From Tidjanibacter sp. (lineage in GTDB: Bacteria; Bacteroidota; Bacteroidia; Bacteroidales; Rikenellaceae), in contig JAFYRC010000160.1 in the NCBI GenBank assembly GCA_017547065.1, positions 1 to 11,808 on the forward strand: a DNA stretch of 11,808 nt. Reading direction: 5' to 3'. Below are positions 1 to 7,793 of the stretch, piece by piece. The position numbers and the translations under genes were made by a program. The notes beneath the pieces are model-generated. The model did no database searches. It was not told the DNA's origin and saw nothing but the letters and a program-made list of their open reading frames with translations. How positions within the stretch are numbered: position 1 is the stretch's first letter; the number at the start of each line of letters is the position of its first letter.

Positions 1-948
1 AATGGCCCCTCCAAAGGCCCTGAGATGTATGACCACATTGACAATGGAGGTATTCTGAATGTTGATAGTTTGGATGAGGCCAAGCGAATTGTGGAGTATA
101 CCTCGAGGAATACTCATAAATCCTACAAGGTTGGCTTGAGGATTAATATGGATGTTGGAGGTAACTTTATATCTCGTTTCGGTTTGGTGCCCGACAGCAA
201 CGAAATGAAACAAGCAGTTGCCCTCATTGGCTCCACTCCAAATGTGAAGATTGTGGGTGTACATTGTCACATAAGCCGAGCACGCGATGTGAAAGCTTGG
301 GCGCAACGAGTTGAGATTATGCTCGATGTTGCCGATAGGTATGTGGCTGGTGTGCCCGAATATATCAGCTTGGGTAGCGGTATGTTTGCCGATATGCCCG
401 ACTTCCTGAAAGAACAGTTTGGCGGTGATAGTGTGCCGACATATCAAGACTATGCAGAGTGTGCAATTCGCCCCGTTGCTCAACACTATGAGCACTGCGA
501 AACCAAACCTATTCTCTTTACCGAGCCAGGAACAACCGTTGTTGCAAGGTATCTTAGTTTTGTTTCCAAAGTGTTGAGCATAAAAGAGGTAAGAGGTCGT
601 TGGATTGCCAATATGGATGGTGACTATCACAATTTGGGTGAAATATGTACGATGAAGAAGTTGCCCGTGAGGGTGATAGAGGGTGGAAAGGAGCAGAAGG
701 TTTATCCTAATATGGATATTATGGGCTTTACATGCTTGGAGCAGGATGTTATGTATCCCGGATTTGAGCAGCCTATTGCAGAGGGTGATGTTCTGGTGTT
801 TGAAAATGTGGGAGGATATTCCATTGTGTCGAAACCTCAGTTCATTAAACCGCAGAGTGCAATGTATGCTCTGCGTTCGAATGGAGAAGTGAGCCTGATT
901 ATGAGAGCAGAAACCTTCGATGATGTGTTTTCTAAATTTAGTTTTTAG
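1..948 (+). CDS. Fold-type III PLP-dependent amino acid decarboxylase (DAP/ornithine decarboxylase-like), 5' partial
   Basis: The reading frame is open from base 1, so the N-terminus lies outside the window; an ATG at 25 is internal. The 315 visible residues cover most of an alanine-racemase-fold decarboxylase. Counting from base 1, they show NGPSK (1-5), SRFGL (58-62), HCHIS (88-92), the glycine loop SLGSG (123-127), TEPGT (174-178), the catalytic-cysteine segment CLEQD (245-249) and GGY (271-273). Family members are about 400-420 residues, so roughly 90-100 are missing, including the PLP lysine. These enzymes decarboxylate an amino acid or an amino-acid-derived intermediate in the cytoplasm. 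The usual EPGR arginine is threonine here. The stop overlaps or lies just before an ATP-grasp gene, and the gene sits in a polysaccharide locus, so a biosynthetic role beyond lysine synthesis is likely. The substrate is unknown; true diaminopimelate decarboxylase is possible but less likely in this context. Confidence 0.85.
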   Translation, partial: NGPSKGPEMYDHIDNGGILNVDSLDEAKRIVEYTSRNTHKSYKVGLRINMDVGGNFISRFGLVPDSNEMKQAVALIGSTPNVKIVGVHCHISRARDVKAWAQRVEIMLDVADRYVAGVPEYISLGSGMFADMPDFLKEQFGGDSVPTYQDYAECAIRPVAQHYEHCETKPILFTEPGTTVVARYLSFVSKVLSIKEVRGRWIANMDGDYHNLGEICTMKKLPVRVIEGGKEQKVYPNMDIMGFTCLEQDVMYPGFEQPIAEGDVLVFENVGGYSIVSKPQFIKPQSAMYALRSNGEVSLIMRAETFDDVFSKFSF

Positions 949-956
949 TGTCAACG

Positions 957-2021
957 ATGAGAAACAATAGCGTAACCATATTGACGAACGCCTGCGGTGC
1001 AATGTTTATGCACGGCTTTTTTAGGTGTCTGAAAGAGAATGGAGAAAGAGATGTAAGACTTGTGGGCGTGGATATGTCGAAAACACCCGTAGTGGATCCT
1101 CTTATTGATGCATATTACTCCGTACCCGCCATTACCGACCCCTCTTATGTGGACGAGTTGCTCCAGATATGTAGGAAAGAGGGTGTAGATGTTTTCTTCC
1201 CACAAATCTCGATGGAGCTTAACTTGATACGAAAACGAGTAGAGGAGTTTCACGCATTGGGTGTGAAGGTCGCCATTTCTAAGGATGATACATTGGAGAT
1301 TGCCAACAATAAGTACAAACTCTATGAGTATATGCGAGAGCATGAACTTACAGTGCCTCAATATTATTTGGTTGAATCGATTGACGACCTACACGAAGGG
1401 GCTGCTAAATTGGGATATCCGGAAAGGCCCGTGTGCGTGAAGGTTACGGAGAGTAGTGGTAGCAGGGGAGTAAGGGTGCTTTGCGGAGATTTGTCAAAGT
1501 CTTCGTTGTTCCTCTATGCCAAACCGACGTCGATATATACAACAATGGAGGATATGGACGATACGTTGAGGGAGTTGGAAACATTCCCGGAGATGATTGT
1601 GATGGAGTATCTTCCCGGATGTGAGTATACGGTGGATTTGTTGGCCGACCACGGCAAAGTGATTCAGATTGCTGGTCGTCGTAATACAAGCAGCCAGACA
1701 AGCATTGCTATGGAGAGCGTGGTGGAACGAAAGGAAGAGGCATATTCGTTATGTGAAGCGATTGTCTCAATGTTGGGACTTGATGGAAACATTGGGTTTG
1801 ATTTCATGTTGGATGAGAATGATAATCCGGTGCTTACCGACCTAAATCCACGCATCACTGCAACGATTGTTTTGTATTTTGCCGCAGGCGTAAATTTCCC
1901 TTATTTGCGAGTGAAACAGCTTTTGGGAGAGGAACTTCCATTGTGTCAGGTGAAATACGGAACACGATTAGTCCGCAAGTATTGGGATATTTTGTGTGAC
2001 GCGAACGGAAATTTGATTTAA
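957..2021 (+). CDS. ATP-grasp ligase (carbamoyl-phosphate-synthase-like)
   Basis: This 354-residue protein has the ATP-grasp layout. An N-terminal Rossmann-like part (about 1-115) is followed by NKYKLYEYM (118-126), the ATP-binding strand VCVKV with Lys162, and the glycine loop SSGSRG (166-171). Then come the adenine-hinge segment VMEYLPGCEYTVD (215-227), FDF (281-283) and the metal site TDLNPR (294-299). Such enzymes activate a carboxylate as an acyl-phosphate and join it to an amine or thiol. The metal-site acid is Asp295 where CarB-type proteins usually have Glu. I prefer the ATG at 957; an in-frame GTG at 948, overlapping the upstream stop by one base, would add three residues. The close coupling to the PLP decarboxylase suggests that the two act on one intermediate, as BtrJ and BtrK do in butirosin synthesis. 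That parallel is inference and the substrates are unknown. Confidence 0.85.
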   Translation: MRNNSVTILTNACGAMFMHGFFRCLKENGERDVRLVGVDMSKTPVVDPLIDAYYSVPAITDPSYVDELLQICRKEGVDVFFPQISMELNLIRKRVEEFHALGVKVAISKDDTLEIANNKYKLYEYMREHELTVPQYYLVESIDDLHEGAAKLGYPERPVCVKVTESSGSRGVRVLCGDLSKSSLFLYAKPTSIYTTMEDMDDTLRELETFPEMIVMEYLPGCEYTVDLLADHGKVIQIAGRRNTSSQTSIAMESVVERKEEAYSLCEAIVSMLGLDGNIGFDFMLDENDNPVLTDLNPRITATIVLYFAAGVNFPYLRVKQLLGEELPLCQVKYGTRLVRKYWDILCDANGNLI

Positions 2022-2031
2022 TTTGAGAGAT

Positions 2032-2436
2032 ATGACCGTGATTAATAAGCAACTATTGGACGAGGTTAGTTGTTTGGCGCAAAAATCTCCACGCTTAAGG
2101 ATGAATTATAATCTGCACGACTCTCTGGATGCAAAGGCTCAGCGTTTGTTGAATGCATTGGAGCCTGGAACTGAACTTCCCATTCATCGTCATCGTCATA
2201 CTGCAGAAACATACATCCTCTTGAGAGGAAAAATAGATGTGATGTTCTATAATGACGAGGGTGTTGAGGTCGAACGATTTCATTTGAATCCACTTGTCGG
2301 ACAGTATGGAGTCCACATTCCTCAGGGACAATGGCACACATTGGAGGTTTTCGAGAGCGGCACAGTGATCTTTGAAGTGAAGGATGGACCTTACACGCCG
2401 CTTGATAGTAATGACATAATTGAGAGTAGACAATAA
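2032..2436 (+). CDS. wbuC: WbuC family cupin metalloprotein
   Basis: This is a 134-residue single-domain cupin. The N-terminus (MTVINKQLLDEVSCLAQKSP) and RLRMNYNLH (21-29) match the WbuC family of O-antigen loci. Metal ligands expected in cupin motif 1 are visible as H52, H54 or H56, and E59, within a His-Arg-rich run before AETYILLRGK. Motif 2 provides H102 in the segment QWHTLEV. WbuC proteins occur in O-antigen and capsule clusters, but to my knowledge their reaction is not settled; sugar modification is a common guess. ATG 2032 is chosen over an in-frame TTG at 2023 because it gives the usual family N-terminus and is preceded by a purine-rich GAGAGA. The stop TAA overlaps the next ATG by one base, which indicates translational coupling. 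Confidence 0.85.
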   Translation: MTVINKQLLDEVSCLAQKSPRLRMNYNLHDSLDAKAQRLLNALEPGTELPIHRHRHTAETYILLRGKIDVMFYNDEGVEVERFHLNPLVGQYGVHIPQGQWHTLEVFESGTVIFEVKDGPYTPLDSNDIIESRQ

Positions 2437-3527
2437 TGAGTAACGATTCTATAAAAACACTCCTCTTCTCAACATTAAAGGGTGCATTGAGAGGAGGGTG
2501 TGTTCCGAGAGAGATTGTTGAGACTTTATCGGCCAAAGATTGGGGACAGTTTTTAGTGTTATCACAACAGCATAATATCATACCTTTGGTGTGCGATGGC
2601 CTATGTGGTTTGCGTGGGGTTGTTCCCTCTACGGTATTTGCCAAGATTGCGGCTCTTACGGCAATATCTGAAGACAAATATGAGCGTAGGGTGTTGGTAG
2701 TTCGAGAACTCGCAACCACAATGGCCGAGAAGCAAATCCCCGTGTTGATACTTAAAGGCTACGGAATGAGTCTCTACTATCCCAATCCCAAGCATAGGTT
2801 GTTCAGTGATGTGGATACCTATCATTTGGGTAGTCATGCAGAGGCGGACAAAACCATGAAAGAGATATTGGGTGTAGATATTGATGATGATGTTCACCAC
2901 CACACAACATGTGTTTATAAAGGCGTATTGATTGAAAATCACTATGATATCATCAATACCGTTCAGCACAAATCCAATGCGCTATTTGAGCAGATTCTTA
3001 AAGCAGAGGCCTCTCAAAATGTTCGTGAACATGAGGTGGGCAATGCAACCATTCTGCTTCCTTCGGCGATGTTCAATGCGTTGTTTTTGATGCGACACAT
3101 GGCGATGCATTATGCTGCCGAGAGGGTTAGTCTGCGACACTTGTGCGACTGGATGCTCTTTGTGGCGGCGGAACACCAGAATATCGATTGGGAGCGTGTG
3201 AACGCAATCTACGAGCAGTTCAATATGAAGCGGTTTGCCGACGCCATTACGGGTATCTGCATCGACAATCTCGGCATGTCGGTGGATCATATTCCCGGCA
3301 TAAACAGAGATAAGGCTCTCGAAGCACGCATCCTGAACGACATCATCTTTGCCGAGTTTGGTGAGAAGAAGCCGGAGAGGGGTTTCTTCCGCATTGTTTG
3401 GTGGAAGACACGTCGATACTTTGCCAATCGATGGAAACACAAATTAATATATAAAGAGTCGTGGATATGGACATTCTTCCAATCATCCTGGGCGCACTTG
3501 ATTAAACCTAAAACTATTACTCACTAA
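2436..3527 (+). CDS. Nucleotidyltransferase-fold protein (NTP_transf_5-like)
   Basis: This 363-residue protein resembles the uncharacterised nucleotidyltransferase family PF14907. A helical N-terminal part (about 1-100) leads to IPVLILKG (101-108), YYPNP (114-118), R121 and the metal-binding pair D125/D127 in the segment LFSDVD. IENHYDI follows at 166-172. A helical C-terminal region includes [19 protein letters not shown], then a Trp- and Arg-rich tail. The DxD with the LKG strand fits a polymerase-beta-type fold that would transfer a nucleotidyl group, but family members have few known substrates and occur in polysaccharide and peptide-product clusters. It starts on the wbuC stop and ends 4 bases before rfbA, so it is probably cotranscribed with both. 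The second half is visibly more GC-rich than the first. It could instead be a sugar or lipid modifier; function is not assignable from sequence. Confidence 0.8.
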   Translation: MSNDSIKTLLFSTLKGALRGGCVPREIVETLSAKDWGQFLVLSQQHNIIPLVCDGLCGLRGVVPSTVFAKIAALTAISEDKYERRVLVVRELATTMAEKQIPVLILKGYGMSLYYPNPKHRLFSDVDTYHLGSHAEADKTMKEILGVDIDDDVHHHTTCVYKGVLIENHYDIINTVQHKSNALFEQILKAEASQNVREHEVGNATILLPSAMFNALFLMRHMAMHYAAERVSLRHLCDWMLFVAAEHQNIDWERVNAIYEQFNMKRFADAITGICIDNLGMSVDHIPGINRDKALEARILNDIIFAEFGEKKPERGFFRIVWWKTRRYFANRWKHKLIYKESWIWTFFQSSWAHLIKPKTITH

Positions 3528-3531
3528 TTTT

Positions 3532-4410
3532 ATGAAAGGAATTGTACTTGCGGGGGGGAGTGGCACGAGGCTCTACCCGATTACCAAGGGGGTGAGCAAG
3601 CAATTGTTGCCTGTCTATGACAAGCCGATGATATACTACCCGATTTCGGTGTTGATGTTGGCCGGAGTGAGGGAGATTTTGATTATCTCCACGCCCCACG
3701 ATATGCCCGCCTTCCAGCGACTGTTGGGCGACGGGGCCGACTATGGAGTGAGTTTCTCCTATGCCGTGCAGCCCGAGCCACGAGGACTCGCTGAGGCCTT
3801 CATCATTGGTCGTGAGTTTATTGGCTCCGACAGCGTTTGCTTGGTGTTGGGCGACAATATATTCTACGGTCAGGGCTTCACAGGTATGCTCCAGCAAGCT
3901 GTGGAGTGTGCCGAGGGTGAGGGCCTTTCGACCATCTTTGGCTACCGAGTGCCCAATCCCACAAGGTTTGGTGTTGCTGAGGTGGATGCTGAGGGTAGGG
4001 TGCTCTCCATTGAGGAGAAACCTGCCGAACCCAAGAGCGACTATGCCGTGACGGGCCTCTACTTCTACACCAATGAGGTGGTGGAGGTGGCCCACAACAT
4101 TGCTCCCTCACAGCGTGGCGAGTTGGAGATTACGGATGTGAACAAGGTGCTCCTTGAACGTGGACGCCTTAGGATGCAGCAACTGGGTCGAGGTTTTGCT
4201 TGGCTCGACACGGGCACCCAGGAGAGTCTCTTTGATGCAGCCTCGTTTGTGGAGGTGGTGCAGAGCCGTCAGGGAGTGCAGATTGCCTGCTTGGAGGAGA
4301 TTGCATGGCGCAAGGGTTGGATTACGAGCGATAGGCTCAGGGAGTTGGCCGAGCCTATGCGTGGCAATGCCTATGGACAATATATGCTTAAACTTGCCGA
4401 GAAGAGATGA
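3532..4410 (+). CDS. rfbA: Glucose-1-phosphate thymidylyltransferase (RmlA)
   Basis: RmlA catalyses dTTP + glucose-1-phosphate to dTDP-glucose + pyrophosphate, the first step to dTDP-L-rhamnose. The 292-residue length is typical. Visible motifs are the nucleotide signature GGSGTRLYP (8-16), [16 protein letters not shown] (22-37), the metal-binding LGDNIFYG (106-113, D108), EEKP with Lys163 (161-164), TGLYFY (174-179) and ELEITDVN (197-204). It begins 4 bases after the nucleotidyltransferase-fold gene, and its stop overlaps the next start as ATGA. Its codon use is clearly more G+C-rich than that of the genes at the start of the window. Confidence 0.97.
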   Translation: MKGIVLAGGSGTRLYPITKGVSKQLLPVYDKPMIYYPISVLMLAGVREILIISTPHDMPAFQRLLGDGADYGVSFSYAVQPEPRGLAEAFIIGREFIGSDSVCLVLGDNIFYGQGFTGMLQQAVECAEGEGLSTIFGYRVPNPTRFGVAEVDAEGRVLSIEEKPAEPKSDYAVTGLYFYTNEVVEVAHNIAPSQRGELEITDVNKVLLERGRLRMQQLGRGFAWLDTGTQESLFDAASFVEVVQSRQGVQIACLEEIAWRKGWITSDRLRELAEPMRGNAYGQYMLKLAEKR

Positions 4411-4955
4411 AAGTTGTAAAGACCGACATTGAGGGCCTTCTGATTATCGAGCCGAGGGTGTTTGCCGACGAGAGGGGATACTTCTTTGAGAGTTTTTCCA
4501 ATCGTAAGTTTGCCGAACTTACGGGATTGGACGTGCAGTTTGTGCAGGACAACGAGAGCCTTTCGGGCCGTGGCGTGTTGCGTGGCTTACACTTCCAGAA
4601 GGAGCCCCACGCCCAGGCGAAACTTGTGCGCGTGGTGAGGGGTAGGGTGCTGGACGTGGCTGTGGATATTAGGCCCGAGAGCCCCACCTATGGTCGCTAC
4701 GTAGCCGTTGAGTTGAGTGGCACCAATCACCGCCAACTCTTCATACCGAAGGGCTTTGCCCACGGCTATGTGGCCTTGGAGGAAGATACGGTGTTCCAGT
4801 ATAAGTGCGACGACTACTACCACCCCGAGGTGGAGGGTGGCATTGCTTGGAACGACCCCGCCATTGGTATCGAGTGGCCCCTGCCGGAGGACGAGTTGAC
4901 TCTTTCGGAGAAGGACCAGAAGTGGCCAAATTTGAACGAAGTATGCGAATTTTAG
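4407..4955 (+). CDS. rfbC: dTDP-4-dehydrorhamnose 3,5-epimerase (RmlC)
   Basis: RmlC epimerises dTDP-4-keto-6-deoxyglucose at C3 and C5, the third step to dTDP-L-rhamnose. The 182 residues form the usual single cupin. Conserved segments are [12 protein letters not shown] (19-30), [19 protein letters not shown] with the catalytic base His62, Lys72, IPKGFAHGY (113-121), and [17 protein letters not shown] with the acid Tyr137/138. SEKDQKWP (167-174) provides Asp170, the expected partner of the catalytic His. The start overlaps the rfbA stop by 4 bases and the 3' end overlaps rfbD by 13 bases, so translation is probably coupled. Confidence 0.97.
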   Translation: MKVVKTDIEGLLIIEPRVFADERGYFFESFSNRKFAELTGLDVQFVQDNESLSGRGVLRGLHFQKEPHAQAKLVRVVRGRVLDVAVDIRPESPTYGRYVAVELSGTNHRQLFIPKGFAHGYVALEEDTVFQYKCDDYYHPEVEGGIAWNDPAIGIEWPLPEDELTLSEKDQKWPNLNEVCEF

Positions 4956-5809
4956 TTACGGGAGCCGAGGGACAGCTGGGGCGCAGTGTGCGTAGGGCTG
5001 TGGAGAGGGGGTATGGTGTTGCCTCCGACGACTACCTTTTTACCGATGTAGCCGAGTTGGATATCACAAATCGCGAGGCTGTGTTGGGTTATGTGGCTGA
5101 TAACCACATAGATATAATCATAAATTGCGCTGCCTACACCAATGTGGAGCGTGCGGAGGAGGACGAGGAGAGGGCACACATGCTCAATGCTGTGGCTGTG
5201 GGCTACCTGGCCGAGGCGGCCAAGAGGAACGATGCCCTTTTGGTGCACATCTCCACCGACTATGTCTTCATGGGTGGTTGTTGTGCAATGCTCACCGAGG
5301 AGAGCAATCCACAGCCCGTGAATGCCTATGGGCGTACCAAACTTGCGGGTGAGAGGACAGTGCAGGCGAGCGGTTGCCACCACATCATTGTGCGCACGGC
5401 GTGGCTCTACTCCGAGTTTGGGGCCAACTTCGTGAAGACGATGTTGCGCCTTACAGCCGAGCGTGAGAGCGTGAGGGTGGTGAGTGACCAGCTCGGAACG
5501 CCCACCTATGCCGGCGACCTTGCGGAGGCTCTCGTGGGGATTATTACGGAGCGCAACTTCCGTGAGGGGCTCTACCATTATACAGACCTTGGCGAGTGTA
5601 GTTGGTGGCAGTTTGCCAAGGAGATTGCACGCCTTGCGGGTCACGAGGGATGTGAGATTGTGCCTTGCACTACTGCCGAGTATGGCGCTCGTGCGGCAAG
5701 GCCCCACTATGCTGTGCTGGATAAAAAGAAATTCATGACTACCTTTGGGGTGAGCATCCCCGAGTGGAGGGAGTCGTTAAAGAAGTGTTTGGATGAACTA
5801 CAAGCGTAA
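4943..5809 (+). CDS. rfbD: dTDP-4-dehydrorhamnose reductase (RmlD)
   Basis: RmlD uses NAD(P)H to reduce dTDP-4-keto-L-rhamnose, the last step to dTDP-L-rhamnose. The 288-residue product is an extended short-chain dehydrogenase: the coenzyme loop GAEGQLG is at 7-13, INCAAYTNVERAEED at 60-74, STDYVF at 104-109, and the catalytic pair YGRTK gives Tyr129 and Lys133. The segment TAWLYSEFGANFVKTML follows. A longer open frame begins at 4805, but the ATG at 4943 places the coenzyme loop at the normal N-terminal position. The DG usual after STDYVF is replaced by MGGCCAML, a small loop difference. It overlaps rfbC by 13 bases and rfbB by 17. Confidence 0.96.
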   Translation: MRILVTGAEGQLGRSVRRAVERGYGVASDDYLFTDVAELDITNREAVLGYVADNHIDIIINCAAYTNVERAEEDEERAHMLNAVAVGYLAEAAKRNDALLVHISTDYVFMGGCCAMLTEESNPQPVNAYGRTKLAGERTVQASGCHHIIVRTAWLYSEFGANFVKTMLRLTAERESVRVVSDQLGTPTYAGDLAEALVGIITERNFREGLYHYTDLGECSWWQFAKEIARLAGHEGCEIVPCTTAEYGARAARPHYAVLDKKKFMTTFGVSIPEWRESLKKCLDELQA

Positions 5810-6830
5810 TATACTGATAACGGGCGGCGCGGGCTTCATTGGCTCGCACGTGGTGAGGTTGTTTGTGAACAAATACCCCCACTACCGCATCGTAAACCTT
5901 GACCTGCTCACTTATGCGGGTAACTTGGCAAACCTCAAAGATGTAGAGGGGATGCCCAATTATAACTTTGTGCAAGGTGATGTGTGTGACTACGAGGGTA
6001 TGAAGAACATTTTCCGCACCTACGACATCGACGGTGTGATTCACCTTGCCGCCGAGAGCCACGTGGACCGCAGCATTGCAGAGCCTTTTGTTTTTGCCCG
6101 CACCAATGTGATGGGTACTCTCACTCTGTTGCAGGTGGCAAGGGAGTGTTGGGGCGAGCGAGAGGCGGGCTTTGAGGGTTGCCGTTTCTACCACATCTCC
6201 ACCGACGAGGTCTATGGCGCATTGGAGCACGGCGAGGGATTGTTCACGGAGCAGACCCCCTATTCGCCACACAGCCCATATAGTGCGAGCAAGGCGTCGA
6301 GCGACCACTTTGTGAGGGCCTACCACGACACCTATGGTCTGCCTACGGTGGTGACCAACTGCTCTAATAATTATGGCCCCAACCAGTATCCCGAGAAGCT
6401 CATTCCGCTCTTTATCAACAATATCCGTCAGGGCAAACCACTGCCCGTGTATGGTAAGGGCGAGAATGTGAGGGATTGGCTCTATGTGGAGGACCATGCT
6501 CGTGCCATCGACCTTGTGTTCCACGAGGGTAGGGTGGGTGACACATACAATATTGGCGGCTTCAATGAGTGGCGCAATATCGACCTTGTGCGTCTGTTGG
6601 TTGCCACGGTGGATAGGCTTCTGGGCAATCCCGAGGGCCACTCGGACCACTTGATTACCCACGTTACTGATCGCGCGGGCCACGATTTGAGGTATGCCAT
6701 AGACAGCACCAAGATTAAGAACGAACTTGGTTGGGAGCCTACGCTCCAGTTTGCCGAGGGTCTTGAAAAGACCGTGCGCTGGTATCTCAACAACCAGGCC
6801 TGGCTCGATGAACTGGTAGGTAGAGAGTAG
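5793..6830 (+). CDS. rfbB: dTDP-glucose 4,6-dehydratase (RmlB)
   Basis: RmlB converts dTDP-glucose to dTDP-4-keto-6-deoxyglucose with tightly bound NAD, the second step of the rhamnose pathway. The 345-residue protein has the NAD loop GGAGFIGSH (11-19), HLAAESHVDRSI (84-95), STDEVYG (136-142) with the catalytic Thr137, Asp138 and Glu139, and YSASK (163-167) with Tyr163 and Lys167. NNYGPNQYPEKLIPLFI and RDWLYVEDH are also intact. Catalytic numbering is offset by three from what I recall for the E. coli enzyme. The start lies 17 bases inside rfbD. It is the last gene of the + strand run: the terminator at 6869 follows 38 bases later. All four rhamnose enzymes are therefore present and look functional. 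Confidence 0.97.
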   Translation: MNYKRNILITGGAGFIGSHVVRLFVNKYPHYRIVNLDLLTYAGNLANLKDVEGMPNYNFVQGDVCDYEGMKNIFRTYDIDGVIHLAAESHVDRSIAEPFVFARTNVMGTLTLLQVARECWGEREAGFEGCRFYHISTDEVYGALEHGEGLFTEQTPYSPHSPYSASKASSDHFVRAYHDTYGLPTVVTNCSNNYGPNQYPEKLIPLFINNIRQGKPLPVYGKGENVRDWLYVEDHARAIDLVFHEGRVGDTYNIGGFNEWRNIDLVRLLVATVDRLLGNPEGHSDHLITHVTDRAGHDLRYAIDSTKIKNELGWEPTLQFAEGLEKTVRWYLNNQAWLDELVGRE

Positions 6831-6868
6831 ATATTTTAGCTGATTGCTGACCGCTAATAGCTAAAAAT

Positions 6869-6910
6869 AACAAGGGGCCGTTCACACAGAACGGCCCCTT
6901 GTTGTGTTTT
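6869..6910. terminator. Bidirectional intrinsic terminator between rfbB and secG
   Basis: A perfect 14-bp inverted repeat has arms AACAAGGGGCCGTT (6869-6882) and AACGGCCCCTTGTT (6890-6903) around a 7-base loop. On the + strand it is followed by GTGTTTT. On the - strand it is followed by TTATTTTTAG, the better T-tract. It lies between the ends of the convergent genes rfbB (6830) and secG (6928), so it can serve both. A weaker 6-bp repeat, TTAGCT and AGCTAA (6836-6841 and 6859-6864), sits just before it. Confidence 0.9.
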
Positions 6911-6927
6911 GCTATCCTCTACCCGAA

Positions 6928-7254
6928 TTACTCGGCGGTAGCCTCAACCTGGTTGGGCATTACGGGTGCCTCCTCGGTGGTCTCCATCAACTGCTCGATA
7001 ACCGAGTCGCTCTGGGGAGCCGAAGCTTTTTTGTAGCTCGACATTGCAACGGTCGAGAGCAAGCTCAAAACAACGATTGCAATTGCTACATACCAAGTGG
7101 TTTTTTCAAGGAAGTTGGCGGTCTGACGAACACCCATTACCTGGTTCGATGCGCCAAAGTTTGCAGCCATACCGCTCTTGGGGCTCTGGGCCAAAATAGC
7201 CAAGATGAGGATGATGCTGGCGATGAGGATCAATACTACAAGAAAAGTGTACAT
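6928..7254 (-). CDS. secG: Preprotein translocase subunit SecG
   Basis: SecG is the small inner-membrane subunit of the SecYEG channel and aids SecA-driven export. The 108-residue product has two hydrophobic segments (about residues 3-22 and 53-71) flanking the family's glycine-rich loop, visible as AQSPKSGMAANFGASNQ, followed by the FLEKTTW motif. The C-terminal tail (about 75-108) is acidic and rich in Glu, Pro and Thr, a common extension in Bacteroidota SecG. It is the last gene of the - strand cluster, 19 bases after the TPR gene, and is followed by the shared terminator. Confidence 0.93.
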   Translation of the reverse strand: MYTFLVVLILIASIILILAILAQSPKSGMAANFGASNQVMGVRQTANFLEKTTWYVAIAIVVLSLLSTVAMSSYKKASAPQSDSVIEQLMETTEEAPVMPNQVEATAE

Positions 7255-7273
7255 TGTGCTATAAATTTTATAA

Positions 7274-7774
7274 TTATTTTTCTGTCAATCTCTTTTGGGC
7301 ATTTAGTTGCTCAATAAGTTCGGCAAAATAAATACTTTTTTGCGGAATTTGCAAACTTAATTTTTGATATATTTCAATTGCCTGCTCAAAAAGGCCCTGT
7401 TTGGCATAAATTTCGGCCAAATCCTCACTCAAAAACTCCTCTTCGTCCTCCTCGGCGCTGTTGAAAGAGGTTGTCAGGGAGTCTTCGGTGGTCGACTCCT
7501 CGATGACGATTTTGTGGTGGTCGCCCGAGTGGATGAAGGCGTCAATCAGGCCGAGCATTTCGCTACGTTCAAACTCCTCGGGCCTAATCTCTTTCAGCAA
7601 CGAGGCACTCGGAAGGCGTCGACTACGCAGACGGGTGGGAAGAAGGTGGCTCTCCTTGGTGGGCACACCCAGCTCGGAGGCGGCAACATGGGCGGCACTC
7701 CACCAGGGGAATTGTCCGCACAACTCGGCTACCTCTTTGGTGTTGGGGGATTTGTCTTTGAAAAATGTTCCCAT
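7274..7774 (-). CDS. Small TPR-containing protein of the lptE-secG cluster
   Basis: A 166-residue soluble protein of unknown function. No signal peptide or membrane segment is visible. The N-terminal part (about 1-85) is basic to neutral and contains CGQFPWWSAAHVAASELG. A very acidic patch with SAEEDEEEFLSED (about 106-118) follows, then one clear tetratricopeptide-type helical pair, LAEIYAKQGLFEQAIEIYQK, extending to IPQKSIYFAELIEQLNAQ. Proteins of this shape are commonly found between lptE and secG in Bacteroidota, so a role in envelope assembly or secretion is inferred from context only. Gaps to both neighbours are 19 bases, which fits one transcript. Confidence 0.8.
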   Translation of the reverse strand: MGTFFKDKSPNTKEVAELCGQFPWWSAAHVAASELGVPTKESHLLPTRLRSRRLPSASLLKEIRPEEFERSEMLGLIDAFIHSGDHHKIVIEESTTEDSLTTSFNSAEEDEEEFLSEDLAEIYAKQGLFEQAIEIYQKLSLQIPQKSIYFAELIEQLNAQKRLTEK

Positions 7775-7793
7775 AGTCTTATGGCCTCATTTA

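Noticed and set aside
2066..2719. 217-codon open frame on the - strand
   Set aside because: It is antisense to wbuC and the nucleotidyltransferase-fold gene; low-complexity Cys/Ser/His-rich product without motifs.
4805..4942. N-terminal extension of rfbD
   Set aside because: The extra 46 residues come from an out-of-frame reading of rfbC; the coenzyme-binding loop sits at the normal position only from ATG 4943.
4952..5707. 251-codon open frame on the - strand
   Set aside because: It is antisense to rfbD and has no recognisable motifs.
5739..6683. 314-codon open frame on the - strand
   Set aside because: It is antisense to rfbB, whose catalytic motifs are intact; the opposite product has no recognisable domain.
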